In this document: piece by piece, positions 9,488 to 17,785 of the stretch
Position numbering within the stretch: the first letter of the stretch is position 1
Layout: each line of letters opens with the position of its first letter
From: Pedobacter sp. KBS0701
GTDB lineage: Bacteria; Bacteroidota; Bacteroidia; Sphingobacteriales; Sphingobacteriaceae
NCBI RefSeq assembly: GCF_005938645.2
Contig: NZ_CP042171.1
Span: forward strand, 2,356,001 to 2,420,000
DNA length: 64,000 nt
Direction: 5' to 3'
The notes under the pieces: model-generated
Seen by the model: only the letters and a program-made list of their open reading frames with translations
What the model was told of the DNA's origin: nothing
Databases searched by the model: none
Made by a program: the position numbers and the translations under genes

Positions 9488-10249
9488 ATGAATGAGCAGT
9501 TAGGATATTTTGGGACAAAAATCCCCTTAAAAATTTATGGGTTGAGCGAAAAATCGGTTACAATAACATTCGGAACAGCAATTGATAACGATCTATTGAG
9601 CCTGATTAACGATTTTAATCAATTGCTTTTGCAAAATCCCTTTTCTGGTTTAATTACCACAGTTCCTGCCTATACTACCTTAACTGTTTTTTTTGATCCC
9701 CTATGTGTAATGCTGTCAGATCTTCCTGGAGAGGTTTGTTTCGAAAAGGTATCAGCACATTTAAATAAAATTGCACAAATAGAAAGAGAAAAATCGAATG
9801 CAATAGCTAGTCAACTGGTTATTCCGGTGTGTTATGGAGGCGATTTTGGCCCGGATCTTTTAACAGTGACCCGTGCCAGCAACCTTACCAAGACTGAGGT
9901 AATCGATATCCATACCGCAGGGCAATATACTATCTTTATGATCGGCTTTGTGCCAGGGTTTGCTTATATGGGCGGAATGGATACCAGATTATCAACTCCT
10001 AGAAAAGAGGTTCCTAATGCTAAAATTCCCGCCGGATCTGTAGGTATTGCAGGCAACCAAACCGGTGTTTATCCTATGGAAACACCAGGTGGATGGCAGA
10101 TTATTGGAAGAACGCCATTAAAGATGTTTGATGTAAACCGGTCACAGCCATCACTTTTAAAAGGAGGTGATCGCATTACTTTTAAAGCTATTAACAGGAG
10201 TGAGTTTAATGCCTATGTTGAATATAAGTATGAAAATCAGCATCATTAA
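9488..10249 (+). CDS. pxpB: 5-oxoprolinase subunit B (KipI-like)
   Basis: One of three subunits of the ATP-dependent prokaryotic 5-oxoprolinase, which opens 5-oxo-L-proline (pyroglutamate) to glutamate in the cytosol. The 253-residue protein is of usual family length and carries the signature FMIGFVPGFAYMGGMD at about residues 154-169, then RKEVPNAKIPAGSVGIAG. Homologues were first named KipI or allophanate hydrolase subunit 1. It is the first gene of the operon, and its end overlaps pxpC by 20 bases. The PxpABC assignment rests on all three subunits being present side by side. Confidence 0.9.
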   Translation: MNEQLGYFGTKIPLKIYGLSEKSVTITFGTAIDNDLLSLINDFNQLLLQNPFSGLITTVPAYTTLTVFFDPLCVMLSDLPGEVCFEKVSAHLNKIAQIEREKSNAIASQLVIPVCYGGDFGPDLLTVTRASNLTKTEVIDIHTAGQYTIFMIGFVPGFAYMGGMDTRLSTPRKEVPNAKIPAGSVGIAGNQTGVYPMETPGGWQIIGRTPLKMFDVNRSQPSLLKGGDRITFKAINRSEFNAYVEYKYENQHH

Positions 10250-11243
10250 GCCGGGTTTATTAAGTACCATACAAGATATGGGACGATATCGGTATCTTTC
10301 GCAAGCTGTACCTGTTTCGGGTGCAATGGATGAATTGGCTCACCGTTTAGCCAATAAAGCTGTTGGCAATGATGATAATGATGCGACCATTGAATTTACC
10401 TATGCTGATGCTTCATTTAAAGCTGAAACACCAATTCTAATTTCATATTCCGGCGATGGCGCATTTTTAGTTTACAATAATGAGTTAATGCCTGCAGAAA
10501 AGCCGCTGTTTTTCTCAAAAGGTTCCGTTATAAAGTTGATGAATAACTCCATTGGGGTGCGTACTTATTTAGCTGTTGCCGGTGGATGGGATGTACCTGA
10601 TGTAATGGAAAGCAAAAGCACTTACCTTACCGCTGCTTTTGGAGGCTTTAAAGGGAGGGCATTGCAAAAAGCAGATGTTTTAGTTAGTGGTCCCGTACTT
10701 AGCGAAATATCAAATAGAATATTGAGTCAATTGATCAAACGATCGTCAACCTATCCAAATTGGCGCATTTCGCGTGAAAGTTTACTGCCGGAGAAGAGGC
10801 AAAAGATCAGGGTTATTCTTGCTAATGAGATCAGTTGGTTCGACGCAACATCCATTATTTCGTTTTTAACCAATACCTATACTATTGATTTAAGGAGTAA
10901 CCGTATGGGCTATCATTTATCTGGAAAGCCTTTGGTAAAGAAGGTTAAAAAAGAATTGCTCAGCACAGCAGTAACTCCGGGGATTATCCAGGTAACGGGG
11001 AGTGGCCATTTGGTTATACTCCTGGCCGACTGTCAAACAACAGGTGGTTATCCACGCATTGCCCATGTTGCAGCGGTCGATTTGCCTTTATGTGCCCAGC
11101 TAAAACCTGGCGATGAAATTCAGTTTTCTGAAATTTCGAGAGATGAGGCAGAAGGACTTTACCTTGAACGTGAACGTGATTTATCATTGATTACCATGGC
11201 GATAAGCCTTAAATATACTAAATATGAAGATGATCGATCTTAA
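10230..11243 (+). CDS. pxpC: 5-oxoprolinase subunit C (KipA-like)
   Basis: The biotin-dependent-carboxyltransferase-like subunit of 5-oxoprolinase, 338 residues. The ATG at 10230 is preferred to one at 10167, because the family begins with a strand such as MKISIIKPGLLSTIQD. Other family features are the DMGRYR..GVPVSGAMD-like segment (here SQAVPVSGAMD) near residue 30 and GGYPRIAHVAAVDL near residue 280. It overlaps pxpB at its start and pxpA by 20 bases at its end, consistent with translational coupling and stoichiometric assembly. Confidence 0.9.
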   Translation: MKISIIKPGLLSTIQDMGRYRYLSQAVPVSGAMDELAHRLANKAVGNDDNDATIEFTYADASFKAETPILISYSGDGAFLVYNNELMPAEKPLFFSKGSVIKLMNNSIGVRTYLAVAGGWDVPDVMESKSTYLTAAFGGFKGRALQKADVLVSGPVLSEISNRILSQLIKRSSTYPNWRISRESLLPEKRQKIRVILANEISWFDATSIISFLTNTYTIDLRSNRMGYHLSGKPLVKKVKKELLSTAVTPGIIQVTGSGHLVILLADCQTTGGYPRIAHVAAVDLPLCAQLKPGDEIQFSEISRDEAEGLYLERERDLSLITMAISLKYTKYEDDRS

Positions 11244-11985
11244 TTGTGATATGGGAGAAGCTTATGGAAGTTACCCCATGCCCAATGATGAAAAACTGAT
11301 GGATTATATTTCATCAGCAAATATTGCCTGCGGTTTCCATGCAGGCGATCCTGCTGTAATGCAGAAAACCGTTGCTTTAGCTATCAAAAAAGGGGTGGCT
11401 ATTGGAGCACATCCCGGCTTGCCCGATCTACAAGGGTTTGGGCGTAGGGAAATGAAGATTACCGCAAATGAAGCCTATCAGCTCACCTTATATCAAATTG
11501 GCGCTTTAAATGCTTTTGTAAAAGCCGCTGGTGGTAAATTACATCATGTTAAACCCCATGGTGCATTGTATAACATGGCTGCAAAAGATCCAGTTTTAGC
11601 GAAAGCGATTGTTCAGGCTGTTTACGATTTTGATCCGAATTTAATCTTATATGCCCTAGCAGGAAGCAAGATGATAGTTGAAGCTGAAAAAAACGGACTT
11701 GCAACTGCATCAGAAGTTTTTGCCGACCGCAGTTATCAGGATGATGGCTTGCTTACCCCGCGCTCAGCAGATAATGCTATAGTTGCCAATAAAGAAGATG
11801 CTGTAAATCAGGTTTTGGGATTTTCTTTAAAGCAGGAAGTAAAAAGTGTAAATGGAAATCGTATTGCAGTGAGGGCGGAAACGGTTTGTTTGCATGGCGA
11901 TGGCGTACAAGCTGTTGCTTTTGCTAAGCTAATAGCTGAGCGATTAAAAAATGAAGGTATAGTAATTAAAGCCCCGGCAATATGA
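11224..11985 (+). CDS. pxpA: 5-oxoprolinase subunit A (LamB/YcsF family)
   Basis: A 253-residue LamB/YcsF protein, the third subunit of 5-oxoprolinase. Recognisable segments are IDLNCDMGEAYG at the N-terminus, NIACGFHAGDP near residue 35, GAHPGLPDLQGFGRR near residue 60, and VKPHGALYN near residue 108. The acidic and histidine residues in these segments form the presumed active site. An alternative start at 11230 would remove two residues. The stop codon TGA shares its bases with the ATG of the next gene. Confidence 0.92.
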   Translation: MKMIDLNCDMGEAYGSYPMPNDEKLMDYISSANIACGFHAGDPAVMQKTVALAIKKGVAIGAHPGLPDLQGFGRREMKITANEAYQLTLYQIGALNAFVKAAGGKLHHVKPHGALYNMAAKDPVLAKAIVQAVYDFDPNLILYALAGSKMIVEAEKNGLATASEVFADRSYQDDGLLTPRSADNAIVANKEDAVNQVLGFSLKQEVKSVNGNRIAVRAETVCLHGDGVQAVAFAKLIAERLKNEGIVIKAPAI

Positions 11986-13166
11986 AGCCAAAACAAAACT
12001 GGAGTGTACTTTTAGGTGCAGCTTTTTTAATGGCCTCCTCGGCAATCGGACCGGGATTTTTAACACAAACAGCCGTTTTTACCCAGCAGTTGGGTGCAAG
12101 TTTTGCATTTGTAATATTGCTATCGATCATATTAGATGCCATTGCACAGCTGAATGTCTGGCGGATTATTGCCGTTGCCGATAAACCCGCTCAGGATATT
12201 GCCAACAAGGTATTCCCGGGTTTAGGTTATTTCATTTCCTTCCTGGTTTTTCTGGGTGGCCTGGCTTTTAATATTGGCAATATTGCAGGTGCAGGTTTAG
12301 GTTTAAATGTGCTTTTTGGCATAAGTGTAGGGCAGGGAGCGGTAATCAGCGCCATTATGGCTATTGGGATTTTTATCTATAAAGAAGCAGGTAAGGCCAT
12401 GGATGTTTTTGCCAAAACCATGGGGTTGATTAAAATTGTACTCGCTTTAATTATAGCTTACACCAGCGCTCCGCCATTGGCAGAAGCAGCATTAAGGGCT
12501 GTGAATCCTACACAGTTTAGTTTTACCGCCGTATTAACCATAGTTGGTGGAACTGTTGGTGGTTATATTACTTTTTCCGGCGCCCATCGCTTATTGGATG
12601 CCAGAGAAACAGGAATACAGAATTTGAGCGCTGTAAATAAAGGTGCACTAAGTGCCATCGGAATCGCATCAGTGATGCGCTTATTGTTGTTTATTGCTGC
12701 CTTGGGGGTAGTGAGTAAAGGTTTTACTTTAGATCCTTCCAACCCGGCAGCATCGGTATTTAAACTGGCCAGTGGAGAAATCGGTTATAAGATTTTTGGT
12801 GTAGTGATCTGGGCGGCAGGAATATCTTCGGTAGTAGGTTCGGCTTATACTTCTATCTCGTTTATCAAAAGTTTCCATCCAATCATTTTAAAATTCAACC
12901 GGGAAATCATTATTGCCTTTATATCCATTTCCTGCATTATTTTTATCCTGATTGGTAAGCCCGTTAAAATATTACTTGCCGTTGGTGCAATCAACGGTTT
13001 TATTTTACCAATTGCCTTGGGGATAATGCTTATTGCAGCATACAGAAAAAAAATAATTGCGAATTACAGGCAGCCTATCTGGTTAACGCTAACTGGCCTG
13101 GCTGTGGTAATTACCATGGTTTGGATGAGTTACGGAACCATTTTACAAATGATTAACGGAGAATAA
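11982..13166 (+). CDS. NRAMP-fold transporter without the metal-binding motif
   Basis: A 394-residue membrane protein with about eleven helices and clear NRAMP-family character (GFLTQTAVFTQQLGASF, then GGTVGGYITFSGAHRL). It starts inside the pxpA stop (ATGA), so it belongs to the operon. The first-helix metal motif DPGN of true NRAMP transporters is GPGF here (residues 23-26): both the aspartate and the asparagine that bind Mn2+ or Fe2+ are missing. The sixth-helix MPH motif is also absent. A similar protein, YcsG, is encoded next to ycsF-kipIA in Bacillus subtilis. I infer uptake of 5-oxoproline or a related small organic compound rather than metal. Confidence 0.75.
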   Translation: MKPKQNWSVLLGAAFLMASSAIGPGFLTQTAVFTQQLGASFAFVILLSIILDAIAQLNVWRIIAVADKPAQDIANKVFPGLGYFISFLVFLGGLAFNIGNIAGAGLGLNVLFGISVGQGAVISAIMAIGIFIYKEAGKAMDVFAKTMGLIKIVLALIIAYTSAPPLAEAALRAVNPTQFSFTAVLTIVGGTVGGYITFSGAHRLLDARETGIQNLSAVNKGALSAIGIASVMRLLLFIAALGVVSKGFTLDPSNPAASVFKLASGEIGYKIFGVVIWAAGISSVVGSAYTSISFIKSFHPIILKFNREIIIAFISISCIIFILIGKPVKILLAVGAINGFILPIALGIMLIAAYRKKIIANYRQPIWLTLTGLAVVITMVWMSYGTILQMINGE

Positions 13167-13176
13167 ACATTATACA

Positions 13177-15738
13177 ATGAACAGCATCACAAAATATTTT
13201 AGCCTTTTCTTTCTTTTAAGCTCTACCTGTTATGCGCAGCAGGCAGGGCAAAAAATAGCAGTTGAGCCAGGGGTTTCTATTGCACTGGCAAATGCCCGAA
13301 GTAGCAGCATCAGCAACATTCAGTATCAGCTTCACTTTATCATTCCTGCTGAACAAACAGCTCCAATTTATTCAACAGAAAGTATTGATTTTAAGTTGAC
13401 TAAATCAAATCATTTACAAATTGACTTTAAGCAAAATGCTGATCATTTGAAATCGATTACTGTTAATGGGAAAGCCATAACCATCGATTTTAAAAACGAG
13501 CATATCCTCGTAGATCAAAAGTATTTAAAACCTGGTAACAATCGTATCGAAATTGGTTTTATCGCTGGCAATGAGTCGCTGAACAGGAATAAGGATTTCT
13601 TGTATGCACTTTTTGTGCCCGATCATGCCAGAACAGTATTTCCTTGTTTTGATCAGCCCGATTTAAAGGCTAAATTTTTACTTTCGTTAACCGTTCCAAC
13701 TAACTGGAAAGTAATGGGTAATGCAATTCAGAAAGATTCGATTGTGCAGGATAAAGTTACAACTTACCATTTTAAAAATTCGGATAAATTACCAACTTAC
13801 TTATTTTCCTTTACGGCTGGAAAATATACTTACCTGAATAAGAAAATGAAAGACCGTGAAATGGAATTTCTTCACCGCGAAACCGATTCTGCCAAAATCA
13901 AACTTAGTGTCGATTCTATTTTCATAGCCCACCGCGAGGCCATCGATTTTCTGGAAGACTGGACCGCAATCAAATATCCCTTTCAGAAAATAGGCTTTGT
14001 CAGCATTCCTGATTTTCAGTTTGGCGGTATGGAGCACCCTGGTGAAGTGCAATATAAAGCATCATCATTGTTTTTAGATCAGGGTGCAACTAAAGATCAA
14101 TTCATTTCGCGTTCCAATCTGATTTCTCATGAAACAGCACATATATGGTTTGGCGATCTGGTTACCATGAAATGGTTTAATGATGTTTGGATGAAAGAGG
14201 TATTTGCCAATTTTATGGCCGATAAAGTAACCGAAAAGCTGATGGGCAAAAGCACTTTCGACCTTAAGTTTTTACAAGATCACTATCCGGCAGCCTATGG
14301 AGTGGATAGAACATTGGGTGCTAATCCCATCCGCCAGCAATTGGATAACTTACAGGAAGCCGGATCGATGTATGGAAATATCATCTACCATAAAGCACCT
14401 ATCATGATGCGTCAGTTGGAATTGTTAATGGGCAAAGTGAACTTTCAAAAAGGAATCAGGGAATACCTGAAAAAATACGCCTGTAGTAATGCTACATGGA
14501 ACGATCTGATTGCCATTTTAAGCAAATACACTAAAACTGATTTGTATAGTTGGAACAAAGTTTGGGTAAATGAGGCTGGCAGACCAGCTTTTACTTATGA
14601 AATTAAATATGAAGGAGATAAAATTAGTGATTTAAGCCTAAGTCAAACCAGTGAAGTGGGTGGGCAAAGGGTATGGCCGCAATCTTTTTCGTTGAAGCTG
14701 GTTTATCCTACATATAGCAAATTTTTGACCGTTAATGCGATGGGAGCAAAAACGATTGTTGCAGAAGCAAGAGGTCTTGCAAAACCTCAATATATCTTAT
14801 TTAATGCGAACGGGGCAGGCTATGGTCTCTTTCCCGTCGATAAAAGGATGGCGGCTGATGTTTATAATATTGCCGACCCTTTGGAACGAGCATCTGCTTA
14901 TATCAATACTTATGAAAATATGCTTTCGGGCAAAGGTTTTAAGCCTTATGAACTCCTGGTGATATTGCTTAAAGGAATTACGGTGGAGAAAAACGAAATG
15001 AATCTGCGTTTACTTACAGGTTATATGACCAATATTTACTGGACATTCCTGAAGGCAGATAAGCGGGAATTAATTAATGTTTTGATGGAGAAAACCATTT
15101 GGAATGCCTTAACAGAAGAGCCTCTTGCAAATAATAAGAAAATACTCTTCAATGCTTACCAGAACATTTACCAAAGCCCTGAAGCAGGAAAACGTTTATA
15201 TGATATCTGGCTGAAACAATCAGCGCCGGCGGGCGTGAAACTTCAGGAAGATGATTACAGTTCGCTGGCTTTAACTTTAGTGCTTAAAACCGATACGGTT
15301 AATACCATCCTGAAAGAACAGTTATCGCGGACAAAAAATGAAGACCGTAAAAACCGGTTAATTTATTTAATGCCTGCATTATCTTTAGATGTTAAGGAAA
15401 GGGATCTTTTTTTTAATGGTTTAAAAGACCGGAAAAACAGACAAAAAGAAGCATGGGTAACTACGGCTTTGGCTTATCTGCATCATCCCGTCAGGCAAAA
15501 AACCTCAATTCATTACCTGAAAGAGAGCTTAGATTTATTAGTAGAAATACAGAAAACAGGAGATATATTTTTTCCGCAGTCGTGGTTAGCCGCTACCTTC
15601 TCTGGTTATAACAGCAAAGAAGCAAATGCAGTTGTTATGGACTTCTTAAAATCACATCCTGCTTACAACCCCAAATTAAAGGATAAAATTTTGCAGACCA
15701 CCGATAACCTTCGACGGGCACAGAACATCATGCATTAA
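13177..15738 (+). CDS. secreted M1-family aminopeptidase
   Basis: A zinc metallopeptidase removing N-terminal residues from peptides. The 853-residue precursor begins with a signal peptide (MNSITKYFSLFFLLSSTCYAQ). The N-terminal beta domain leads to the substrate motif GGMEHPG, a variant of GAMEN, near residue 286. The zinc site is H318-E319-x-x-H322 with E341 as third ligand, spaced 18 residues on. The catalytic Tyr is probably in GSMYGNIIYHKAP near residue 400. The C-terminal part is helical. It starts 10 bases after the transporter stop, so it is probably the last gene of the pxp operon and could release N-terminal residues or pyroglutamyl-derived products for uptake. Confidence 0.88.
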   Translation: MNSITKYFSLFFLLSSTCYAQQAGQKIAVEPGVSIALANARSSSISNIQYQLHFIIPAEQTAPIYSTESIDFKLTKSNHLQIDFKQNADHLKSITVNGKAITIDFKNEHILVDQKYLKPGNNRIEIGFIAGNESLNRNKDFLYALFVPDHARTVFPCFDQPDLKAKFLLSLTVPTNWKVMGNAIQKDSIVQDKVTTYHFKNSDKLPTYLFSFTAGKYTYLNKKMKDREMEFLHRETDSAKIKLSVDSIFIAHREAIDFLEDWTAIKYPFQKIGFVSIPDFQFGGMEHPGEVQYKASSLFLDQGATKDQFISRSNLISHETAHIWFGDLVTMKWFNDVWMKEVFANFMADKVTEKLMGKSTFDLKFLQDHYPAAYGVDRTLGANPIRQQLDNLQEAGSMYGNIIYHKAPIMMRQLELLMGKVNFQKGIREYLKKYACSNATWNDLIAILSKYTKTDLYSWNKVWVNEAGRPAFTYEIKYEGDKISDLSLSQTSEVGGQRVWPQSFSLKLVYPTYSKFLTVNAMGAKTIVAEARGLAKPQYILFNANGAGYGLFPVDKRMAADVYNIADPLERASAYINTYENMLSGKGFKPYELLVILLKGITVEKNEMNLRLLTGYMTNIYWTFLKADKRELINVLMEKTIWNALTEEPLANNKKILFNAYQNIYQSPEAGKRLYDIWLKQSAPAGVKLQEDDYSSLALTLVLKTDTVNTILKEQLSRTKNEDRKNRLIYLMPALSLDVKERDLFFNGLKDRKNRQKEAWVTTALAYLHHPVRQKTSIHYLKESLDLLVEIQKTGDIFFPQSWLAATFSGYNSKEANAVVMDFLKSHPAYNPKLKDKILQTTDNLRRAQNIMH

Positions 15739-16071
15739 CACCTAATTAAATAAGTTTGTTACATATAGGTTTAAGAAGAATTTATACTTTTGTCGCGAGA
15801 GCGTTAATTTAGATTGAAAGGGGTAAACATGAATTTGTTTGCCCTTTTTTTTGAGGAATTAGAATTGCTTGCCATACATTAATCTTCTTTTCTAATATTA
15901 CGAATCTTTTTTAGATTGGATTTTTTTATTGAATTCTCTTTCCCTTATAATTCCTCTAAAATTACTTTATCAATCAATACTTTTTAAAGCAAATTTAATA
16001 CTTATTTCATTAATACTGAAATAAATTTAGATATTTCAGTATATTTGATATAGTATTTATATAAAAATAAT
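15739..16071. other. spacer between the peptidase gene and satD
   Basis: Besides the hairpin at 15816-15853, I see only AT-rich sequence. A TACTTTTG box at about 15786-15793 fits the Bacteroidota -7 consensus and lies just before the hairpin. The last 60 bases, very rich in A and T, must hold the satD promoter, probably around TATATTTGATA near 16039-16050. Confidence 0.4.
15816..15853 (+). terminator. terminator of the pxp operon, or end of a short RNA
   Basis: A stem of about 13 pairs with two G-U pairs (AAAGGGGTAAACA with TGTTTGCCCTTTT) and a six-base loop is followed by eight T. It lies about 75 bases after the peptidase stop. A promoter-like TACTTTTG box 25 bases upstream would give a transcript of only about 55-60 bases ending here, so a small RNA is possible. 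Confidence 0.7.
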
Positions 16072-16707
16072 ATGAAAGACTATTTTATATTAATGGCAGA
16101 TATAGTCGATAGCAGAAGAAGCGATCAGAATAAGCTAATGAGTAACTTTAAAAAAGTAATAAGCGAGACTAATCACGAAAATGAAAAGCTAATGCTATCT
16201 CCATTGACAATCACTTTGGGAGACGAATTTCAAGGTATAGTTAATAATGCTAAGGCAGCTGTGAAATTGATGTTTTTTATTGATGAAAAAATTATTGGTC
16301 TTAATGCTGGATTTAAATTAAGATTTGTATTGGTTGAAGGAGTAATTGATACACCAATTAATAAAAAAATTGCTTATGAAATGCTCGGTGATGGATTAAC
16401 TCAAGCCCGTGAAGCATTGACAACACACAAAAACTCTAACGTTAGGTATTGTTTTAATCTTAAAAATGAACCTAAAAGTGAAGCATTAGTAAATAGTATG
16501 TTTTTATATCAAAGTATTGTTGATGATTGGAAAGTCAGTAAGGATTATGATCTGATTACCAAATTTATTAAATTAAGGGATTATAAGCTTGTTGCGGAAG
16601 AATTGGGAAAAACGCGTTCTCAGATATGGAAAAGAGAAAAAAGTCTTAAAATAGAGGAGTACTTTTCAATTAAATCCGTAATAAATTACATATCAGAATT
16701 ACCATGA
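16072..16707 (+). CDS. SatD-family protein with cyclase-like palm motifs and HTH
   Basis: A 211-residue cytosolic protein of the SatD family, named after a gene of the Streptococcus mutans sat operon; its biochemical role is, to my knowledge, unknown. The N-terminal domain starts with a strand and MADIVDSRR (D10, D13) and continues to LTITLGDEFQG (G50-D51-E52). Two acidic positions about 41 residues apart, the second in a GDEF turn, are what class III nucleotidyl cyclases and other palm-fold enzymes show. Residues 160-195 look like a helix-turn-helix (YKLVAEELGKTRSQIWKREK). The region is visibly more A+T-rich than its flanks. The stop overlaps the next start (ATGA), so the two products probably act together. 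Confidence 0.75.
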   Translation: MKDYFILMADIVDSRRSDQNKLMSNFKKVISETNHENEKLMLSPLTITLGDEFQGIVNNAKAAVKLMFFIDEKIIGLNAGFKLRFVLVEGVIDTPINKKIAYEMLGDGLTQAREALTTHKNSNVRYCFNLKNEPKSEALVNSMFLYQSIVDDWKVSKDYDLITKFIKLRDYKLVAEELGKTRSQIWKREKSLKIEEYFSIKSVINYISELP

Positions 16708-17078
16708 TCTTAATTTTAACTATAGCCATACTTATAATAGTATGCGAGCTCATTCTTGCTTTTTTGTTTTCGCTAATTGCCCAGCAGTATTATAAAAAGT
16801 CAGAAATAGATATGAAATCCATTAGTAAAGGATCCATTGAACGTCTCTTTCTGACAATTTTTATGTTTAATGGTATTCCTCATGCATTAACTTTTTTTAG
16901 CGCATTGAAGCTGGCAACGAGGTTAAAACATGATGATAAAACAGGGGAGACAGAAAAGTTTAATAGTTATTATTTAATTGGTAATATGGTTTCTGTAACA
17001 GTTTCTCTATTTTACGTCTATATCTGGAATCATGCAGCAGATATTGAAAATGGGTTAGATCATTTCTTAAATAAATAA
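16704..17078 (+). CDS. three-helix membrane partner of the SatD protein
   Basis: A 124-residue integral membrane protein. Hydrophobic segments lie at about residues 2-28, 47-68 and 89-107. A lysine-rich loop (YYKKSEIDMKSISKGSIER) and a charged loop (RLKHDDKTGETEKF) separate them, and the tail is acidic. I recognise no family. ATGA overlap with the SatD gene and shared AT-rich composition suggest they are a two-gene unit, possibly acquired together. It could be a membrane anchor, a receptor or an effector of the SatD protein; the sequence does not decide. Confidence 0.7.
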   Translation: MILILTIAILIIVCELILAFLFSLIAQQYYKKSEIDMKSISKGSIERLFLTIFMFNGIPHALTFFSALKLATRLKHDDKTGETEKFNSYYLIGNMVSVTVSLFYVYIWNHAADIENGLDHFLNK

Positions 17079-17471
17079 GTAATTGGAAAAATTAAATTAA
17101 TTTGTTTTTACTAATTCAATTAACTAAAGTGGTCATTTTTCTTATCTAAACTATTCAAATTTTCATTTGATATTATCCAAAATATTGGTACGCTTTTAAG
17201 GATCCTAATTGCTTATAAAAGATTGCCTAAAGGCTGTTAAAACCCTTTAGTAAACCAACTAAAATCTTTTTCAAAGGAAAGACACAAACATTAATTTGTC
17301 TGCTCTTCTCTTTTTTAATCTCATTTGGATGCTTTTTACACGATCGAATTGGAAGTTACCGTCATCTCGACGGAAACGCAGTGGAATGGAGAGATCTATC
17401 TAGACAGATTTCGCGACTGCGTTGCACTCCGCTCAAAATGACGACACGTGGGAGGTAATTGAGGAACGGTA
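17079..17471. repeat. spacer with a dispersed repeat element
   Basis: No gene is visible. Bases 17361-17445 are a well-kept copy of the roughly 100-base element shared with 4013, 59618 and 61384. It begins with GTCATCTCGAC and ends with CTCAAAATGACGAC, so the ends are imperfect inverted repeats. Internal GAGATCTATC is shared by all copies. Confidence 0.65.
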
Positions 17472-17606
17472 CTAATTAAAAGACTCAGTTTGGTTATTCA
17501 AATCATCCAATAAACTGGTTAAAACCATTTCTCTCTTATCTTCAATAGAAGTATCATCCTGAATAAAAACGGTAAGGTTTGTATTTTCTGTTGTTTGAGT
17601 TTGCAT
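17472..17606 (-). CDS. hypothetical acidic peptide, 44 aa
   Basis: A short frame with ATG at 17606 and TAG at 17472. The product is polar and acidic, starting with a Thr/Gln-rich stretch (MQTQTTENTNL) followed by a likely amphipathic helix (EDKREMVLTSLLDDLNN). There is no signal or membrane segment and no same-strand partner. Codon use looks like that of real genes here, but with 44 codons the call is tentative. Confidence 0.35.
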   Translation of the reverse strand: MQTQTTENTNLTVFIQDDTSIEDKREMVLTSLLDDLNNQTESFN

Positions 17607-17785
17607 GAATTAGGGATTTATGTTTGTCAATTTAATATCTACAATTATTCAACGTAGATTTTTGAATATAGTTTGTAACTTTTTTATTTAAAATTTAATA
17701 ATATTCCAGTTAAAGAATAAATTATTCCTGGTCAAACATTGATCTGCTTATTCAGGTTATTATTACAACAAAACAAATCCTATCC

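Noticed and set aside
11982..13166. Manganese/iron NRAMP transporter (mntH)
   Set aside because: The DPGN metal motif is absent (GPGF) and the gene is embedded in a 5-oxoprolinase operon.
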